Below, in pieces: positions 1-8,759 of a DNA stretch of 64,000 nucleotides; the first letter of the stretch is position 1; every line of letters begins with the position of its first letter. Source of the stretch: CAWJTN01 sp963845895 (lineage in GTDB: Bacteria; Patescibacteriota; Microgenomatia; UBA1406; GWC2-37-13). Under the pieces are notes generated by a model, which was given only the letters and a program-made list of their open reading frames with translations, had not been told where the DNA came from and did no database searches. The translations under genes were made by a program, and so were the position numbers. The stretch spans positions 682,001 to 746,000 of the forward strand of contig CAWJTN010000001.1 in the NCBI GenBank assembly GCA_963845895.1. The letters run 5' to 3'.

Positions 1-2506
1 CTTTATTTTTAGGTCTGATGTCATTTGCCGCTACTGTGTTAAGTTGTGCATCTCCAGTAGCTGTTAGGTTACCGGTCTCTATTACTGGTGAAGTAATTTT
101 TTCACGGACGTCAATTACATTAGATGTTAGATGTAAGATGTCAGATGTCAGAGAGGACATGGATTCAGTAACAATATTCCTGGCTGTTAAAGTATTATTT
201 ATGGTAATGTTTGAGATATTGTTAATTTGGTCATTGATTATTGTTTGGATATTGGAAATTGGATCTTGGTTATTTTGAAAATTTCCACTGTAAACTGATT
301 CTTTGCCGGAAGTGATAATATCTCCACTTTTTGTTAAATTAATACTTGGATCGTACCATGTGACGTTGACTACGGCTTGTATAGTTGTTGTTGGTTTAGT
401 TGGGTTCCAAGATTCTAAAGCTTTGCCAAGTACGATTCCGGCATTTTCAGCTTTCATGGCATAACCTCTATCATCAGAACTGGTTAAGAAATCTCCGGGA
501 TTAATAAGTGACGAACGTGAACTTATTTTTATTAGAACTTGTCCAATTAGAGCAACTAGAATTTTATTATCCCCAGGTTCTCCTCCTGTAAATCCTGGGT
601 GAGCTGAAACTACTCCAAGGACTTGAGAGTCATAACTCCCATTATTTTTCACAGCATTCCCGGTACTTGAGTTTAGGCTTACTACATCTCCTTCTTCAAG
701 ATCAGAACCATTATCATAATTGAAATACTCAGCAAAGTCAGAACCATTGGTTGAATAAGTAATACCTCCGGCACTATCGCCTTGAATTTTACCGACAAGA
801 ACAGAGTCACCTCTCAAAAAATTTATAAATCTATCATTGTTGTTGGGATTTAAATTAGAATAAGCGCCAAGTTTAATTTGTAGACCTGAATGTCCGGAGT
901 TGTTATTGGCTGCAGTGTTCTCAATCATTGCCACAGATCCAGAAGGTTGGTAATCTGTAGCTTGGAGTTCCCACTGAACATTGGTAGTTCCTATTCCAAG
1001 TTTTCCGGTGGAGTTTATAATTCCAAGTGAATTTCCCGCCGAGTCCTGCCATTGAAATAAAGAGTTGTAAGCTTGTCCTGCACCTGCTCTTACCGCAAGA
1101 GTAGTGCTACCTGTAAATGGGGAAGAATCATAAAATCTAGCGCCACCGGCAACATCCAGTTTAGTCGAAGGAAAAAGTGTTCCGATACCAACACTGCCTA
1201 AATTTGTCAGTGTCAATCTCGGAATCAATGAAGACTCTCCCTCAGTTGAAGTTTGAAGAATAATACTTCCACCATTCAACTGGTTAATTTCAGTAGCAAT
1301 ATTTCTAAAAACTAAATTTCCAGATATCGAAGCTGTTCCTTCTATATCTAACTTTGCTGAAGGTTGATCGGTTCCAACACCTAAATTGCCAGAATTGATT
1401 ACAGTGTTGCCGCTAGGGGATAAAATAATATCTGCTAAATTTTGACCGGACGTGGTTATTGCGATTGATTGACCGTTAATTGTAAATATCCCATTGCTTG
1501 ATTTAAGGGTAGGGGAGGGAGCCGCAATTAGCAGACTGCCATTTGAATCGATAAACGGAACAGATGAGACAGAATTCCCTAAAGGGAAGCCCTGTATAGT
1601 TTCAGAATTCATAGCATAACCTACGTTTGCAATTTTTTCTCTTGGAGTCATTTCTTGATCGTTTTTGATACTAATACCAAGAAATACTTCCGGATTCTCA
1701 AGGAAGATTGAGTTGGGAATACCACTACCACCACAGTCAGACCCAATAGTTACATCTATTGTTCCGTTAACGTCAGGAGTTATTGCATTATTTGACCCGA
1801 TACAATAGGCAGTATATAAAGGATTGCCTCCCTGATCGGAATTATAGAGTCTAAAGATTACGTCCGTTTTAGATGTTATTGAATTACCCAGAGTATCTGC
1901 CAATTTACCTTTGAATGTTATAAATCGAGTATTGGTATTAATCGGAGATGCTTTCAGGAGAAAATTCGGAATCTTAACTCTAGAAAGAGCAAATAAAGAA
2001 ATAAATGTGAGAATAATCAGCGATAGTAAGACAATTTTAGATCTGACATTTAAGTTATTTGCTAATTTTGGTTTTTCCTCCAGTTCCTTTTCTGGCAAAC
2101 TGACTAAAGGAGTAAAGCTGTCAGACGATATGTTTGGACTAAAAGGTTTTTGTTTTAAAGTTACAGTCGTTATATTTTTTAAAGAAGTAGTAGGATTATT
2201 CTTAATTAAACCTTCTTTATGGTAAAACGAAAAAAATTTTCTTAAAGAAGATAACCTCCGGTTAATTGTCTTTGTGGGCAATTTGAGATTGGCGTGTTCC
2301 TTTTTATAGTCTTCAACCAAATTAGGAGTGACTGAACTAAGTACTTGATTAATATTTTTATTCTTGTCTTTATTTTTGGAAAATATCCATCCAAAGAAAT
2401 GTCTTAAATCAGACATGTAATTTCTTAAAGAAACAGGAGAAATATTTTCCGAATATAGGTAGGACTTAAATTTTGGCTCTAAATTAGAAAGATTATACAT
2501 GCTCAT
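1..2506 (-). CDS. Membrane-anchored surface protein with recombinase core-binding-like N-terminus and tail-fibre-like ectodomain (partial)
   Basis: The frame is open from ATG at 2506 to the window edge, giving at least 835 residues without a stop. Residues about 5-105 look like the SAM-like core-binding domain of tyrosine recombinases (YLYSENISPVSLRNYMSDL, TINRRLSSLRKFFSFY). No recombinase catalytic domain follows. A hydrophobic segment at about 155-176 is a probable transmembrane helix, so the helical domain would be cytoplasmic. The ectodomain carries spaced motifs (NLGVGT, SVGIGT, KLGIGTT) seen in phage tail-fibre and adhesin proteins, then a segment with NGSDFAEYF resembling the tail-spike auto-processing (peptidase G2-like) region. 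The 3' end lies outside the window. An alternative start is ATG at 2500. The domain assignments are by eye; the architecture itself is read directly. Confidence 0.75.
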   Translation of the reverse strand, partial: MSMYNLSNLEPKFKSYLYSENISPVSLRNYMSDLRHFFGWIFSKNKDKNKNINQVLSSVTPNLVEDYKKEHANLKLPTKTINRRLSSLRKFFSFYHKEGLIKNNPTTSLKNITTVTLKQKPFSPNISSDSFTPLVSLPEKELEEKPKLANNLNVRSKIVLLSLIILTFISLFALSRVKIPNFLLKASPINTNTRFITFKGKLADTLGNSITSKTDVIFRLYNSDQGGNPLYTAYCIGSNNAITPDVNGTIDVTIGSDCGGSGIPNSIFLENPEVFLGISIKNDQEMTPREKIANVGYAMNSETIQGFPLGNSVSSVPFIDSNGSLLIAAPSPTLKSSNGIFTINGQSIAITTSGQNLADIILSPSGNTVINSGNLGVGTDQPSAKLDIEGTASISGNLVFRNIATEINQLNGGSIILQTSTEGESSLIPRLTLTNLGSVGIGTLFPSTKLDVAGGARFYDSSPFTGSTTLAVRAGAGQAYNSLFQWQDSAGNSLGIINSTGKLGIGTTNVQWELQATDYQPSGSVAMIENTAANNNSGHSGLQIKLGAYSNLNPNNNDRFINFLRGDSVLVGKIQGDSAGGITYSTNGSDFAEYFNYDNGSDLEEGDVVSLNSSTGNAVKNNGSYDSQVLGVVSAHPGFTGGEPGDNKILVALIGQVLIKISSRSSLINPGDFLTSSDDRGYAMKAENAGIVLGKALESWNPTKPTTTIQAVVNVTWYDPSINLTKSGDIITSGKESVYSGNFQNNQDPISNIQTIINDQINNISNITINNTLTARNIVTESMSSLTSDILHLTSNVIDVREKITSPVIETGNLTATGDAQLNTVAANDIRPKNK

Positions 2507-3060
2507 AGTCTTAATTCATCATATACAATTTATAATATAACTGTCAAGAGATATTAAATGAATATTATGATATAGAAAACAACAATAGTAGAGCAGAAAG
2601 ATGAGAGACCTATATAATAATTAAATTAGATTAATTTTAATTAACGAATGTAAAACTAACTTACCTATATATATCATATATGATCAAGTATCTTATAGTC
2701 GTAATTGCTTGTAGTAAGACGAAAAATATATGTTTTTTTAAGTTGAGCTCGGCAGATTGAATTATTTTTTTTTGCATGTTAAGTATGTTATATTATAAGT
2801 CTGGATTTTTTTGCATTTTTATTCTGTTTATTATTCATCTATGCCTAGGATCTATTTTATTAGCAAATTACTTTATTAAATGCTAGAAATATTTTGTTTA
2901 ATTTTAGCTTGCGCTTCTGGGTTAAACCGTACCAATTGTGTTTATTAAATTTTAAACACACTACTTATAGTATTTATTTGTGTATTAATCATAGTCCTTA
3001 TACTATAAGTTATTGCTTTCCAGTAAAATTATGATGTCCCTGTTTTTTATTTTTTTCCAC
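2507..3060. other. AT-rich intergenic region, no gene seen
   Basis: About 550 bp between the leftward surface-protein gene and the rightward PaaX-like gene. It is very AT-rich, has stops in all frames, and contains one clear inverted repeat (2963-3010). It probably holds the divergent promoter of the surface-protein gene, but no box can be assigned with confidence. Confidence 0.6.
2963..3010. repeat. 11-bp perfect inverted repeat
   Basis: Arms ACTTATAGTAT (2963-2973) and ATACTATAAGT (3000-3010) are perfect complements separated by 26 bp. It could be a protein-binding site or a hairpin. It lies about 90 bp upstream of the PaaX-like gene; no T-run follows, so a terminator is less likely. Confidence 0.55.
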
Positions 3061-3092
3061 TTGACAATAAAAAATTCGTCTGTTATTGTAAT
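3061..3092 (+). promoter_or_regulatory. Promoter with overlapping operator-like inverted repeat
   Basis: A -35 TTGACA (3061-3066) and a -10-like TATTGT (3084-3089) are 17 bp apart. The perfect inverted repeat ACAATAA (3064-3070) / TTATTGT (3083-3089) overlaps both boxes. The start codon follows at 3099, so the transcript would be almost leaderless. Autorepression by the PaaX-like product is an inference. Confidence 0.55.
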
Positions 3093-3098
3093 ACATAC

Positions 3099-3848
3099 AT
3101 GTTAGTTAAAGAAAGACGAACGAAGATTTTGCTTTTGATCTTTTTAGTTACTGACGTTCAGTTCCAATATGTTAATATTACAAACTCTCTGCAAAATGTT
3201 TTTGATCTTACCTTCAATCAAAAAACAAAGGGCTCAATTTCTGGCTTAATAAGAGAAGGCTTAATTGAAAAAAACCCTTCGGCCATTGAAATAACGAACA
3301 GTTATAAATTAACAGAAAAAGGATTTTATAGCTTGTGTTTAGAGTTTCCTTGTTTTAGATTTTTGAAGGATAAATGGGATGGAAAATGGAGAGTTTTGTC
3401 ATATGAAATACCAGAAAAAAAACGTGAGTTAAGAGATAGATTAAGAAGAGTGGTGTCTGGTTGGGGATTGGGACCGTGGCATAGATCTTTTTGGCTAACT
3501 CCACATCCAATCATTGAAAATTTGCGTCAGTTAGTTTCTCAAAAAGAGGAGGAAAAATACATCCAAGCTTTTGAATCAGAACATGTTTTCGGAAACATAG
3601 AGATACTTATCGAAAAAGTATGGCAAAAATCAGCAAGAGAAAAACAATACCGTGAATTATTCAAGAAATGGCATGACATTTTGTCAAGAGAAGGGGATAA
3701 ATCGACTAAATTCACGAACGTAATAAATGAATACTTAATCTTATTAAGACAAGATCCCGGTTTACCTCCAGAACTGGTAGGGCAAAATTGGATTGGTTTG
3801 GAGGCTTTCAATATTTTTAAAGAAATAAGAAGCATACTGCTTTCATAA
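3099..3848 (+). CDS. PaaX-family transcriptional regulator
   Basis: This 249-residue protein has the PaaX layout: an N-terminal winged helix (about 5-80), a central Cas2-like domain (about 92-130, WDGKWRVLSYEIPEKKRELR followed by GPWHRSFWL) and a C-terminal PaaX_C segment (DPGLPPELVGQNW near 218). PaaX proteins are DNA-binding repressors; in E. coli PaaX controls phenylacetate catabolism, and no such genes are here, so the target is unknown. The start is ATG 3099, close behind a promoter with an inverted-repeat operator and no Shine-Dalgarno. The next gene, comparatively close, is on the other strand (tail to tail, 4 bp). Confidence 0.75.
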   Translation: MLVKERRTKILLLIFLVTDVQFQYVNITNSLQNVFDLTFNQKTKGSISGLIREGLIEKNPSAIEITNSYKLTEKGFYSLCLEFPCFRFLKDKWDGKWRVLSYEIPEKKRELRDRLRRVVSGWGLGPWHRSFWLTPHPIIENLRQLVSQKEEEKYIQAFESEHVFGNIEILIEKVWQKSAREKQYRELFKKWHDILSREGDKSTKFTNVINEYLILLRQDPGLPPELVGQNWIGLEAFNIFKEIRSILLS

Positions 3849-3852
3849 ATTT

Positions 3853-4698
3853 CTAATCGTTAATTTTAAAAACAATATCTCCTTCCAGATCAGTTCTTCT
3901 TATTTTTACTTTTTTGGCTTTGAGCATGTCTAAGATTTCTTTTGAAGGATGTCCATAACTATTATTTCTTCCGACACTTATCACTGCAATATCTGGATCT
4001 GCTAAGTTGAGAAATTGACTAGTTAGACCAATTTTTGAGCCATGATGTGGAATTTTCAGAATGTCAGAATGCATTTGAGGCTGACTTAATAATCTATCTA
4101 AGACAAAAGGTGAGGCGTCTCCGGTAAAAAGAGCTTTAAATTGGCCTAGTTTAAAAGTCAATATCACCGAATAATTATTAGTACTTTTTTGGTATCCTTT
4201 GTAACCTTTTAAAAAATCTTGAGTCGGCCAATAGAAAGTTATAGAACTCATGGCAAGATTTACTTTGGTTGTTTCATTGGGAAAGTATACTTTTATATTC
4301 TTTATTTTTATCTTACTTTCTAGCTGTTTAAAAATTATGTTTGAGCTTGAAATTGGATTTAAGAAAATTCGGTCAATTTTATAGCGGTCAACGACATAAA
4401 GAAATCCGCCAAAGTGATCTCTTTCGGGATGAGTGATAATCGCCAATTCAATTTCTCGATCATAAAACGGCATATATTTAGCCAAACAGTCAAGTATTTT
4501 TCTATCTGGACCAGCGTCAATTAAAATGTCAAACTGATTCTTTATTCTTATATAGGCTCCATCTCCTTGTCCAACGTCACAAAAGACTATTCTTGATGAG
4601 TTGTCAAAAAGAATACAAGTATAGATCGCTAGAATGATCAATAAAGAAAAGAATGCAGATAATATAAGACTTTTTTTAGAAAAAGGAGATTCGAACAC
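3853..4698 (-). CDS. Metallo-beta-lactamase-fold protein, ComEC C-terminal-domain-like
   Basis: A 281-residue protein with one N-terminal membrane helix (about 8-30) and a metallo-beta-lactamase domain. Visible motifs are VFCDVGQGDGAYI, the metal-binding THPERDHFGG (HxExDH instead of the usual HxDxDH), TGDAS and KIPHHGS. In most bacteria this domain is the C-terminal part of ComEC, where it is thought to degrade the non-transported DNA strand; here it is a separate gene beginning 4 bp after the ComEC membrane-channel gene. The start is GTG 4698. The competence role rests on domain type plus operon position. Confidence 0.8.
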   Translation of the reverse strand: MFESPFSKKSLILSAFFSLLIILAIYTCILFDNSSRIVFCDVGQGDGAYIRIKNQFDILIDAGPDRKILDCLAKYMPFYDREIELAIITHPERDHFGGFLYVVDRYKIDRIFLNPISSSNIIFKQLESKIKIKNIKVYFPNETTKVNLAMSSITFYWPTQDFLKGYKGYQKSTNNYSVILTFKLGQFKALFTGDASPFVLDRLLSQPQMHSDILKIPHHGSKIGLTSQFLNLADPDIAVISVGRNNSYGHPSKEILDMLKAKKVKIRRTDLEGDIVFKIND

Positions 4699-4702
4699 AT
4701 TT

Positions 4703-5515
4703 TTAAAACTTAAAATATATAAATGGTAACTTTGCTAAGTTTTCAATTATAAAGACGATATAACTTAATATTCCGAAGCAGATATAGGCGGGGATTAACC
4801 CAAGTAAACAATTTATTTTCCCTAAAAACGAGGCAGCTAATCCAAACAGCATCAATGGAGCGATCACGGGAGCTATCAAAACATTTGATATAGGTGCGAT
4901 AAGCGATACTTGTTTGAAATAGAAAAAAATGATCGGAGCTGTGAATATCTGGGCAGCCAGCGAGAGTTTTATCTCTTTCCAGAGATTATAGATTGTTTTA
5001 TCGATGAATTTCTCTTTTTTGATCTGTTTTGTTTGGCCAAAAAGTATTATTCCTAAAGTTGCGCCGTATGATAGTTGAAAAGATACAGTTTTAAGCCAGT
5101 GAGGCCAGATCATAAAGATTAATAAGGCTGATAAAAAAAGCGCATAAAGAACAAAGTTTTTTCTTCCAGACAGAATTGCTACGAGCGTTAAAATACCCAT
5201 AAAGCCCGCTCTAACTATTGGGGCTTGAAAACCAACGAATAATATAAAGAAAATAATGGTTAGTATCGTTATCAGATAAGAAATGTATTTGCTAAAATTT
5301 GAGGTTGCAGTAGCAACTATTGAGGCTAAAATTGTGATATTTATTCCTGACAGAACAACAATATGAAGCAGTCCTACTATTTTGAGCTGTTCATAAAAGA
5401 GCTTGTTGGTATTGAGATTAATGCCAAATAATATGCCGTTTAGAAGCGAAGCATGAGGTTCAGGAAGATATGAATTTATTACAGAGGTAAAGATAGAAGG
5501 ATTGGGAATAGACAT
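4703..5515 (-). CDS. comEC: ComEC membrane channel domain (competence)
   Basis: A 270-residue polytopic protein matching the Competence domain of ComEC, the inner-membrane channel for incoming single-stranded DNA. Diagnostic segments are LPEPHASLLNGILFG (about 17-31), GLLHIVVLSGINITIL (about 47-62) and APIVRAGFMGIL (about 98-109). About seven to eight hydrophobic helices are present. Full-length ComEC is 650-800 residues; here both the N-terminal OB-like region and the C-terminal hydrolase are absent, the latter encoded by the next gene. It follows comEA by 5 bp, so comEA, comEC and the hydrolase form one operon. Confidence 0.85.
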   Translation of the reverse strand: MSIPNPSIFTSVINSYLPEPHASLLNGILFGINLNTNKLFYEQLKIVGLLHIVVLSGINITILASIVATATSNFSKYISYLITILTIIFFILFVGFQAPIVRAGFMGILTLVAILSGRKNFVLYALFLSALLIFMIWPHWLKTVSFQLSYGATLGIILFGQTKQIKKEKFIDKTIYNLWKEIKLSLAAQIFTAPIIFFYFKQVSLIAPISNVLIAPVIAPLMLFGLAASFLGKINCLLGLIPAYICFGILSYIVFIIENLAKLPFIYFKF

Positions 5516-5520
5516 TAAAA

Positions 5521-6132
5521 TTAGTTTGTCATGACAAGGTCTTTAATCTTTTCAAAAGTACTATTATTAAGAATTTTTTTCGTTACCAGATCATCAACTG
5601 ATTTGTACGGTCTACCTTGAATGATTTTTTCTGCAGTTATTGTGCCTACACCGACTAAAGTGTCCAGCTCGGCAACTGTTGCTGTGTTTATGTTTATTTT
5701 ATTGGCTTGACTATCTTGTCCTAATTGACCCTCTTTTACAAATCCCACCTCAACCTCAGTTTTTGAAGGAATATAGATTTTTTCCTGATCGTTAAGAACC
5801 TGTGCAAGATTAAAATTACGCGAAAAAAAACTTCTGTCTGCGTTTGCCGCTAACCCTCCCGCCTTAATCAAAATATCCTTTAGTCGAGCCCCAATTGTTA
5901 TTTCATAGATGTCCGGTTTTTCAATAGCACCGGCCAGATCTACAAATATTCGTTTTGCTGGAGTCGGGCTTAAATTCTGCTCAATGGAAAATGTTTGTTT
6001 TGGAGTAGAATTTAGAGAACTTAAGAAGATTAGAGATGAAACAATAGCTACAAGTATTGATAAAACAATAAGAATTAACTCTATTTTGTACTTTTCGAGC
6101 AATGGATTCAATGAAGTTAATAATCCATTCAT
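5521..6132 (-). CDS. comEA: ComEA-like DNA-binding competence protein
   Basis: A 203-residue protein with one N-terminal membrane anchor (about 19-41), an SLBB-type domain (about 62-125; IFVDLAGAIEKPDIYEI) and a C-terminal helix-hairpin-helix pair (about 143-200; ININTATVAELDTLVGVG, TAEKIIQGRPYKSVDDL). ComEA binds double-stranded DNA outside the membrane and passes it to ComEC. It is the first gene of the comEA-comEC-hydrolase operon. The divergent rnhB gene starts 59 bp away. Confidence 0.9.
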   Translation of the reverse strand: MNGLLTSLNPLLEKYKIELILIVLSILVAIVSSLIFLSSLNSTPKQTFSIEQNLSPTPAKRIFVDLAGAIEKPDIYEITIGARLKDILIKAGGLAANADRSFFSRNFNLAQVLNDQEKIYIPSKTEVEVGFVKEGQLGQDSQANKININTATVAELDTLVGVGTITAEKIIQGRPYKSVDDLVTKKILNNSTFEKIKDLVMTN

Positions 6133-6191
6133 ATGATTTGATTTTGAAAGTTATAATATGAAGAGTCAATGGACTATAAGCGACAAAAATT

Positions 6192-6965
6192 ATGAAAAAG
6201 ACTTTACCAACCTTTAAATTTGAAAAGAAGTTGTGGAAGAAAAAATATTTAGTTATTGGAGTGGATGAGGTAGGGCGCGGGGCTTTAGCTGGGCCTTTGT
6301 ATGTTGGAGCAGTATGTTTTCAAAATCCGAAGCTCGAAGCACGAAATTCTAAACAGTTTCAAAATTCCAATGACAAAAATCGAAAACGTTTTGCAAATTT
6401 AAATTTAAAAAATTTGAATTTATTTCGAAATTCGGATTTAGTATTTAGAGTTTCTGAGAAGAGCAATTTAAATATTGAAGGTTTTGGCATAGACGATTCT
6501 AAAAGATTAAGTCCCAAACAAAGATTATTTTTTTCAAAATTAATTAAAAAGCATGCTTTGGCCGCAGAAATAGACCGGGTGAGTGTTTCATACATTAACC
6601 GACGTGGAATAGTGAAGGGAACACAGGTGGCTATGCGTAAAGTCATAAAAAGGCTATTAAATAGATTTAATGGGCAAAAAATATTTCTATTAATTGACGC
6701 TTTTTATTTAAGAAACTTACGGGGGATAGGTTTAAAAAATCAACTGGCACTTGTGCGTGGAGACCAGAGAAGTATCTCAATAGCAGCTGCATCCATAATT
6801 GCTAAGGTAGAAAGAGATCATATTATGCGTAAACTACATCAAAAGTATCCAGTTTATCGCTGGGATAAGAACAAAGGTTATGGAACAAAAGAGCATATCA
6901 GGGCTCTTAAAAAACACGGGGCTTCAAAACTGCACAGAGATTTGTTTTTAAGAAAGATAATTTAG
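6192..6965 (+). CDS. rnhB: Ribonuclease HII
   Basis: RNase HII cleaves the RNA strand of RNA-DNA hybrids and removes misincorporated ribonucleotides. The N-terminal VIGVDEVGRGALAGPLYVGA holds the catalytic Asp25-Glu26; further acidic positions are in LLIDAFYLR and the KVERD region. The protein has 257 residues against about 200-215 usual. The excess is a roughly 45-residue insertion after VGAVCFQ (about 45-90), encoded by a dispersed repeat (6325-6455) and placed in the loop before DDSKRLS, so activity is probably kept. A TATAAT at 6152-6157 lies about 35 bp upstream of the start. Confidence 0.92.
   Translation: MKKTLPTFKFEKKLWKKKYLVIGVDEVGRGALAGPLYVGAVCFQNPKLEARNSKQFQNSNDKNRKRFANLNLKNLNLFRNSDLVFRVSEKSNLNIEGFGIDDSKRLSPKQRLFFSKLIKKHALAAEIDRVSVSYINRRGIVKGTQVAMRKVIKRLLNRFNGQKIFLLIDAFYLRNLRGIGLKNQLALVRGDQRSISIAAASIIAKVERDHIMRKLHQKYPVYRWDKNKGYGTKEHIRALKKHGASKLHRDLFLRKII
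6325..6455 (+). repeat. Dispersed repeat family F, in-frame copy in rnhB
   Basis: This segment encodes QFQNSNDKN...LNLFRNSDL. A closely related peptide, in the same frame, occurs in the membrane protein at 57207-58850 (DNA 57896-58028) and a diverged one in tgt (42712-42837). Outer parts resemble each other in inverted orientation (CGAAGCTCGAAGCACGAAAT versus ATTCGGATTTAGTATTTAGA), giving a loosely palindromic unit of about 130 bp. Confidence 0.7.
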
Positions 6966-7012
6966 AATTTTTGATTATTTACCACCTATTATATGGTTTT
7001 TTTAAATTAGAA

Positions 7013-7762
7013 TTACGGACATTGTCTAGCAAAGCCACATTTTCCTCCGTTACACCCCAAACCCTCATGACAATCGCACGCATTGTTACATGGGGCACAT
7101 TTGTCCCCACTATGATTACAGATTCCTCCTCCGCCTTGACTTCCAGAACACGACTTGGGTTGAAGACCAATATCACTGCAACTTGTACCATTGCGGTAAC
7201 ACCCAGTCAATGTATCACATGTACCAGAAGAGTCAGTCATATGGCAAGTTATTCTTGTTTGCTCCGAATTACAACCAACGGCAGATGAACTGCAAGCATC
7301 TCGTTGGTATCCCTGAGGACAACCTGTATAACCGCAACCACCAGTATCGGCACACGTTCCATCATAATTGGTCCTATGGCAATATAATGGTGGTTGTCCA
7401 ATGGGGCAAGAATTAGATCCCCTATTTCCTCCTCCGCCTCCACCACCACCATTACATCCCGAAGGACTACCACACTTTATGTAGTTATTGCATGCCACAA
7501 AGCATGATGACGGATTGGTACATATTTGGGCACAGTTTGAAGAAGATCCACCAAGTTGAGCACAAGCAGATTGACAAATACTCATATTAGCACATACTTG
7601 GCTACAACTTGGAGTAGCTGCTTTTGAGTTAGTTGTTTTATTTTGAGCAACGTTTGAGTAGCTGCCGATTATAACTCCAATAATTGTTGCCACAATAAGC
7701 GCCATGAGAGAAAAAAGAGAGATGGTCTGAAATTTAGAGAGAGGTTTGGATCGGGTAGCCAT
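7013..7762 (-). CDS. Membrane-anchored cysteine-rich secreted protein
   Basis: I do not recognise a family. The 249-residue product has an N-terminal membrane segment (about 13-36) and then an extracytoplasmic region with more than 30 cysteines, arranged partly as CxxxC pairs (for example CSQVCANMSICQSAC). A run of eight glycines (near residue 107) separates two Cys-rich halves. Such a Cys content implies disulfides or metal binding outside the cell. ATG at 7762 is preferred to the in-frame TTG at 7765. It is the last of three leftward genes for secreted proteins. Confidence 0.7.
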   Translation of the reverse strand: MATRSKPLSKFQTISLFSLMALIVATIIGVIIGSYSNVAQNKTTNSKAATPSCSQVCANMSICQSACAQLGGSSSNCAQICTNPSSCFVACNNYIKCGSPSGCNGGGGGGGGNRGSNSCPIGQPPLYCHRTNYDGTCADTGGCGYTGCPQGYQRDACSSSAVGCNSEQTRITCHMTDSSGTCDTLTGCYRNGTSCSDIGLQPKSCSGSQGGGGICNHSGDKCAPCNNACDCHEGLGCNGGKCGFARQCP

Positions 7763-7812
7763 CAATCTTTATCTTAAAGCGAATTTAATAATTTGTCAAC
7801 AGATCGTTTAGT

Positions 7813-8751
7813 TCATGAAGACTTGAGTCTTATATAAACAAAAAATATAGCAGATAAAATTACTGCCAGAAAGAATATGATGTTGAATGGTAAAGCGATA
7901 AAGGAGGTGGAGGCATTAAGTGTAGGCGCACCCTCGGCAAAACCTACCTTGGCTGATAAAGTATATTTTCCTAAGTGAAAGCCGGTTAAAGTTAAGGGAA
8001 AGTTTCTTTGAGATTCAGCTAGTATATTCTCCTCCCCTATCTTGTATGTTTTATTTTGGAAAAACCCACTTAGGACAAAGTTCCCTTGAGCCAGTATGAC
8101 ATTTCTTCCACTATTCTCTATTGTAAAAACAAGAGGTATTTTGTCAAAACTGTCAAAAAAATTTAGCCCCGCAAACTGAAATCGAGGAATGACTTCAAAT
8201 AAAATTGTTTTTGGCTTAACTTCTACTTCACCATTTTTTGTTACTGTTATTAGCAGATTAGATCCAAGAGTGATTTTGGCTCTAAGAGAGGCTACACCTT
8301 CCACGGTCGGAGGCGGTTGAGATTGTGCAAGAAGTGAAAAATAATAGTCGTCGGACGGCGTTCCATCAGGTATTCTTATTTTTAAGTTAACATCTCTTTG
8401 CTCATTACTCTTCATTAAAAAAGGACTTTCTAAGGTCATTGCACTGTCATTGAGATCAAATCTGATAGGACCCTCAAGTTGATTCTTTAATAAAACCTGT
8501 CCTGTATTGTCTTTTGTTTCAATACTGACTACTTTGAGATCTAAAAGAGTTGGATCGCCTTGGTTAATTAATCTGTATTTTAGGATTAGCTCTTTCCCAG
8601 GTTTGATTACTATTTTTGTTAAAGAGGGGGTTAATGACAGTGAGATTTGTTGTGCGCTGACAGTTTTTACAGAAGTTAGAAGTAAAAAGTTAAAAGTTAA
8701 AAGTACAAGTAAAAAGTCAAAAGTTTTGTTTTTTAAATTATAATTTTGCAT
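7813..8751 (-). CDS. Cell-surface protein with signal peptide and C-terminal membrane anchor
   Basis: A 312-residue protein with a signal peptide (cut probably near SVSAQ, about residue 34), a beta-rich ectodomain and a C-terminal membrane helix (about 286-307) ending in a short basic tail. The ectodomain opens with SLSLTPSLTKIVIKPGKEL, reminiscent of DUF916/WxL-interacting proteins and of alternative cell-wall beta-sandwich domains; this is a weak resemblance. Its signal region is built from heptanucleotide-like repeats (8685-8735). It starts 8 bp after the stop of the upstream secreted-protein gene, so the two are probably translated together. Confidence 0.7.
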   Translation of the reverse strand: MQNYNLKNKTFDFLLVLLTFNFLLLTSVKTVSAQQISLSLTPSLTKIVIKPGKELILKYRLINQGDPTLLDLKVVSIETKDNTGQVLLKNQLEGPIRFDLNDSAMTLESPFLMKSNEQRDVNLKIRIPDGTPSDDYYFSLLAQSQPPPTVEGVASLRAKITLGSNLLITVTKNGEVEVKPKTILFEVIPRFQFAGLNFFDSFDKIPLVFTIENSGRNVILAQGNFVLSGFFQNKTYKIGEENILAESQRNFPLTLTGFHLGKYTLSAKVGFAEGAPTLNASTSFIALPFNIIFFLAVILSAIFFVYIRLKSS

Positions 8752-8759
8752 TTTATTTT

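Noticed and set aside
3099..3848. Stand-alone Cas2
   Set aside because: The central domain resembles Cas2, but the winged-helix N-terminus and PaaX_C end identify a PaaX-type regulator, and there is no CRISPR array.
7090..7416. Plus-strand open frames inside the Cys-rich secreted-protein gene
   Set aside because: They are antisense to a gene with a clear signal anchor and Cys pattern; their translations lack any domain signal.
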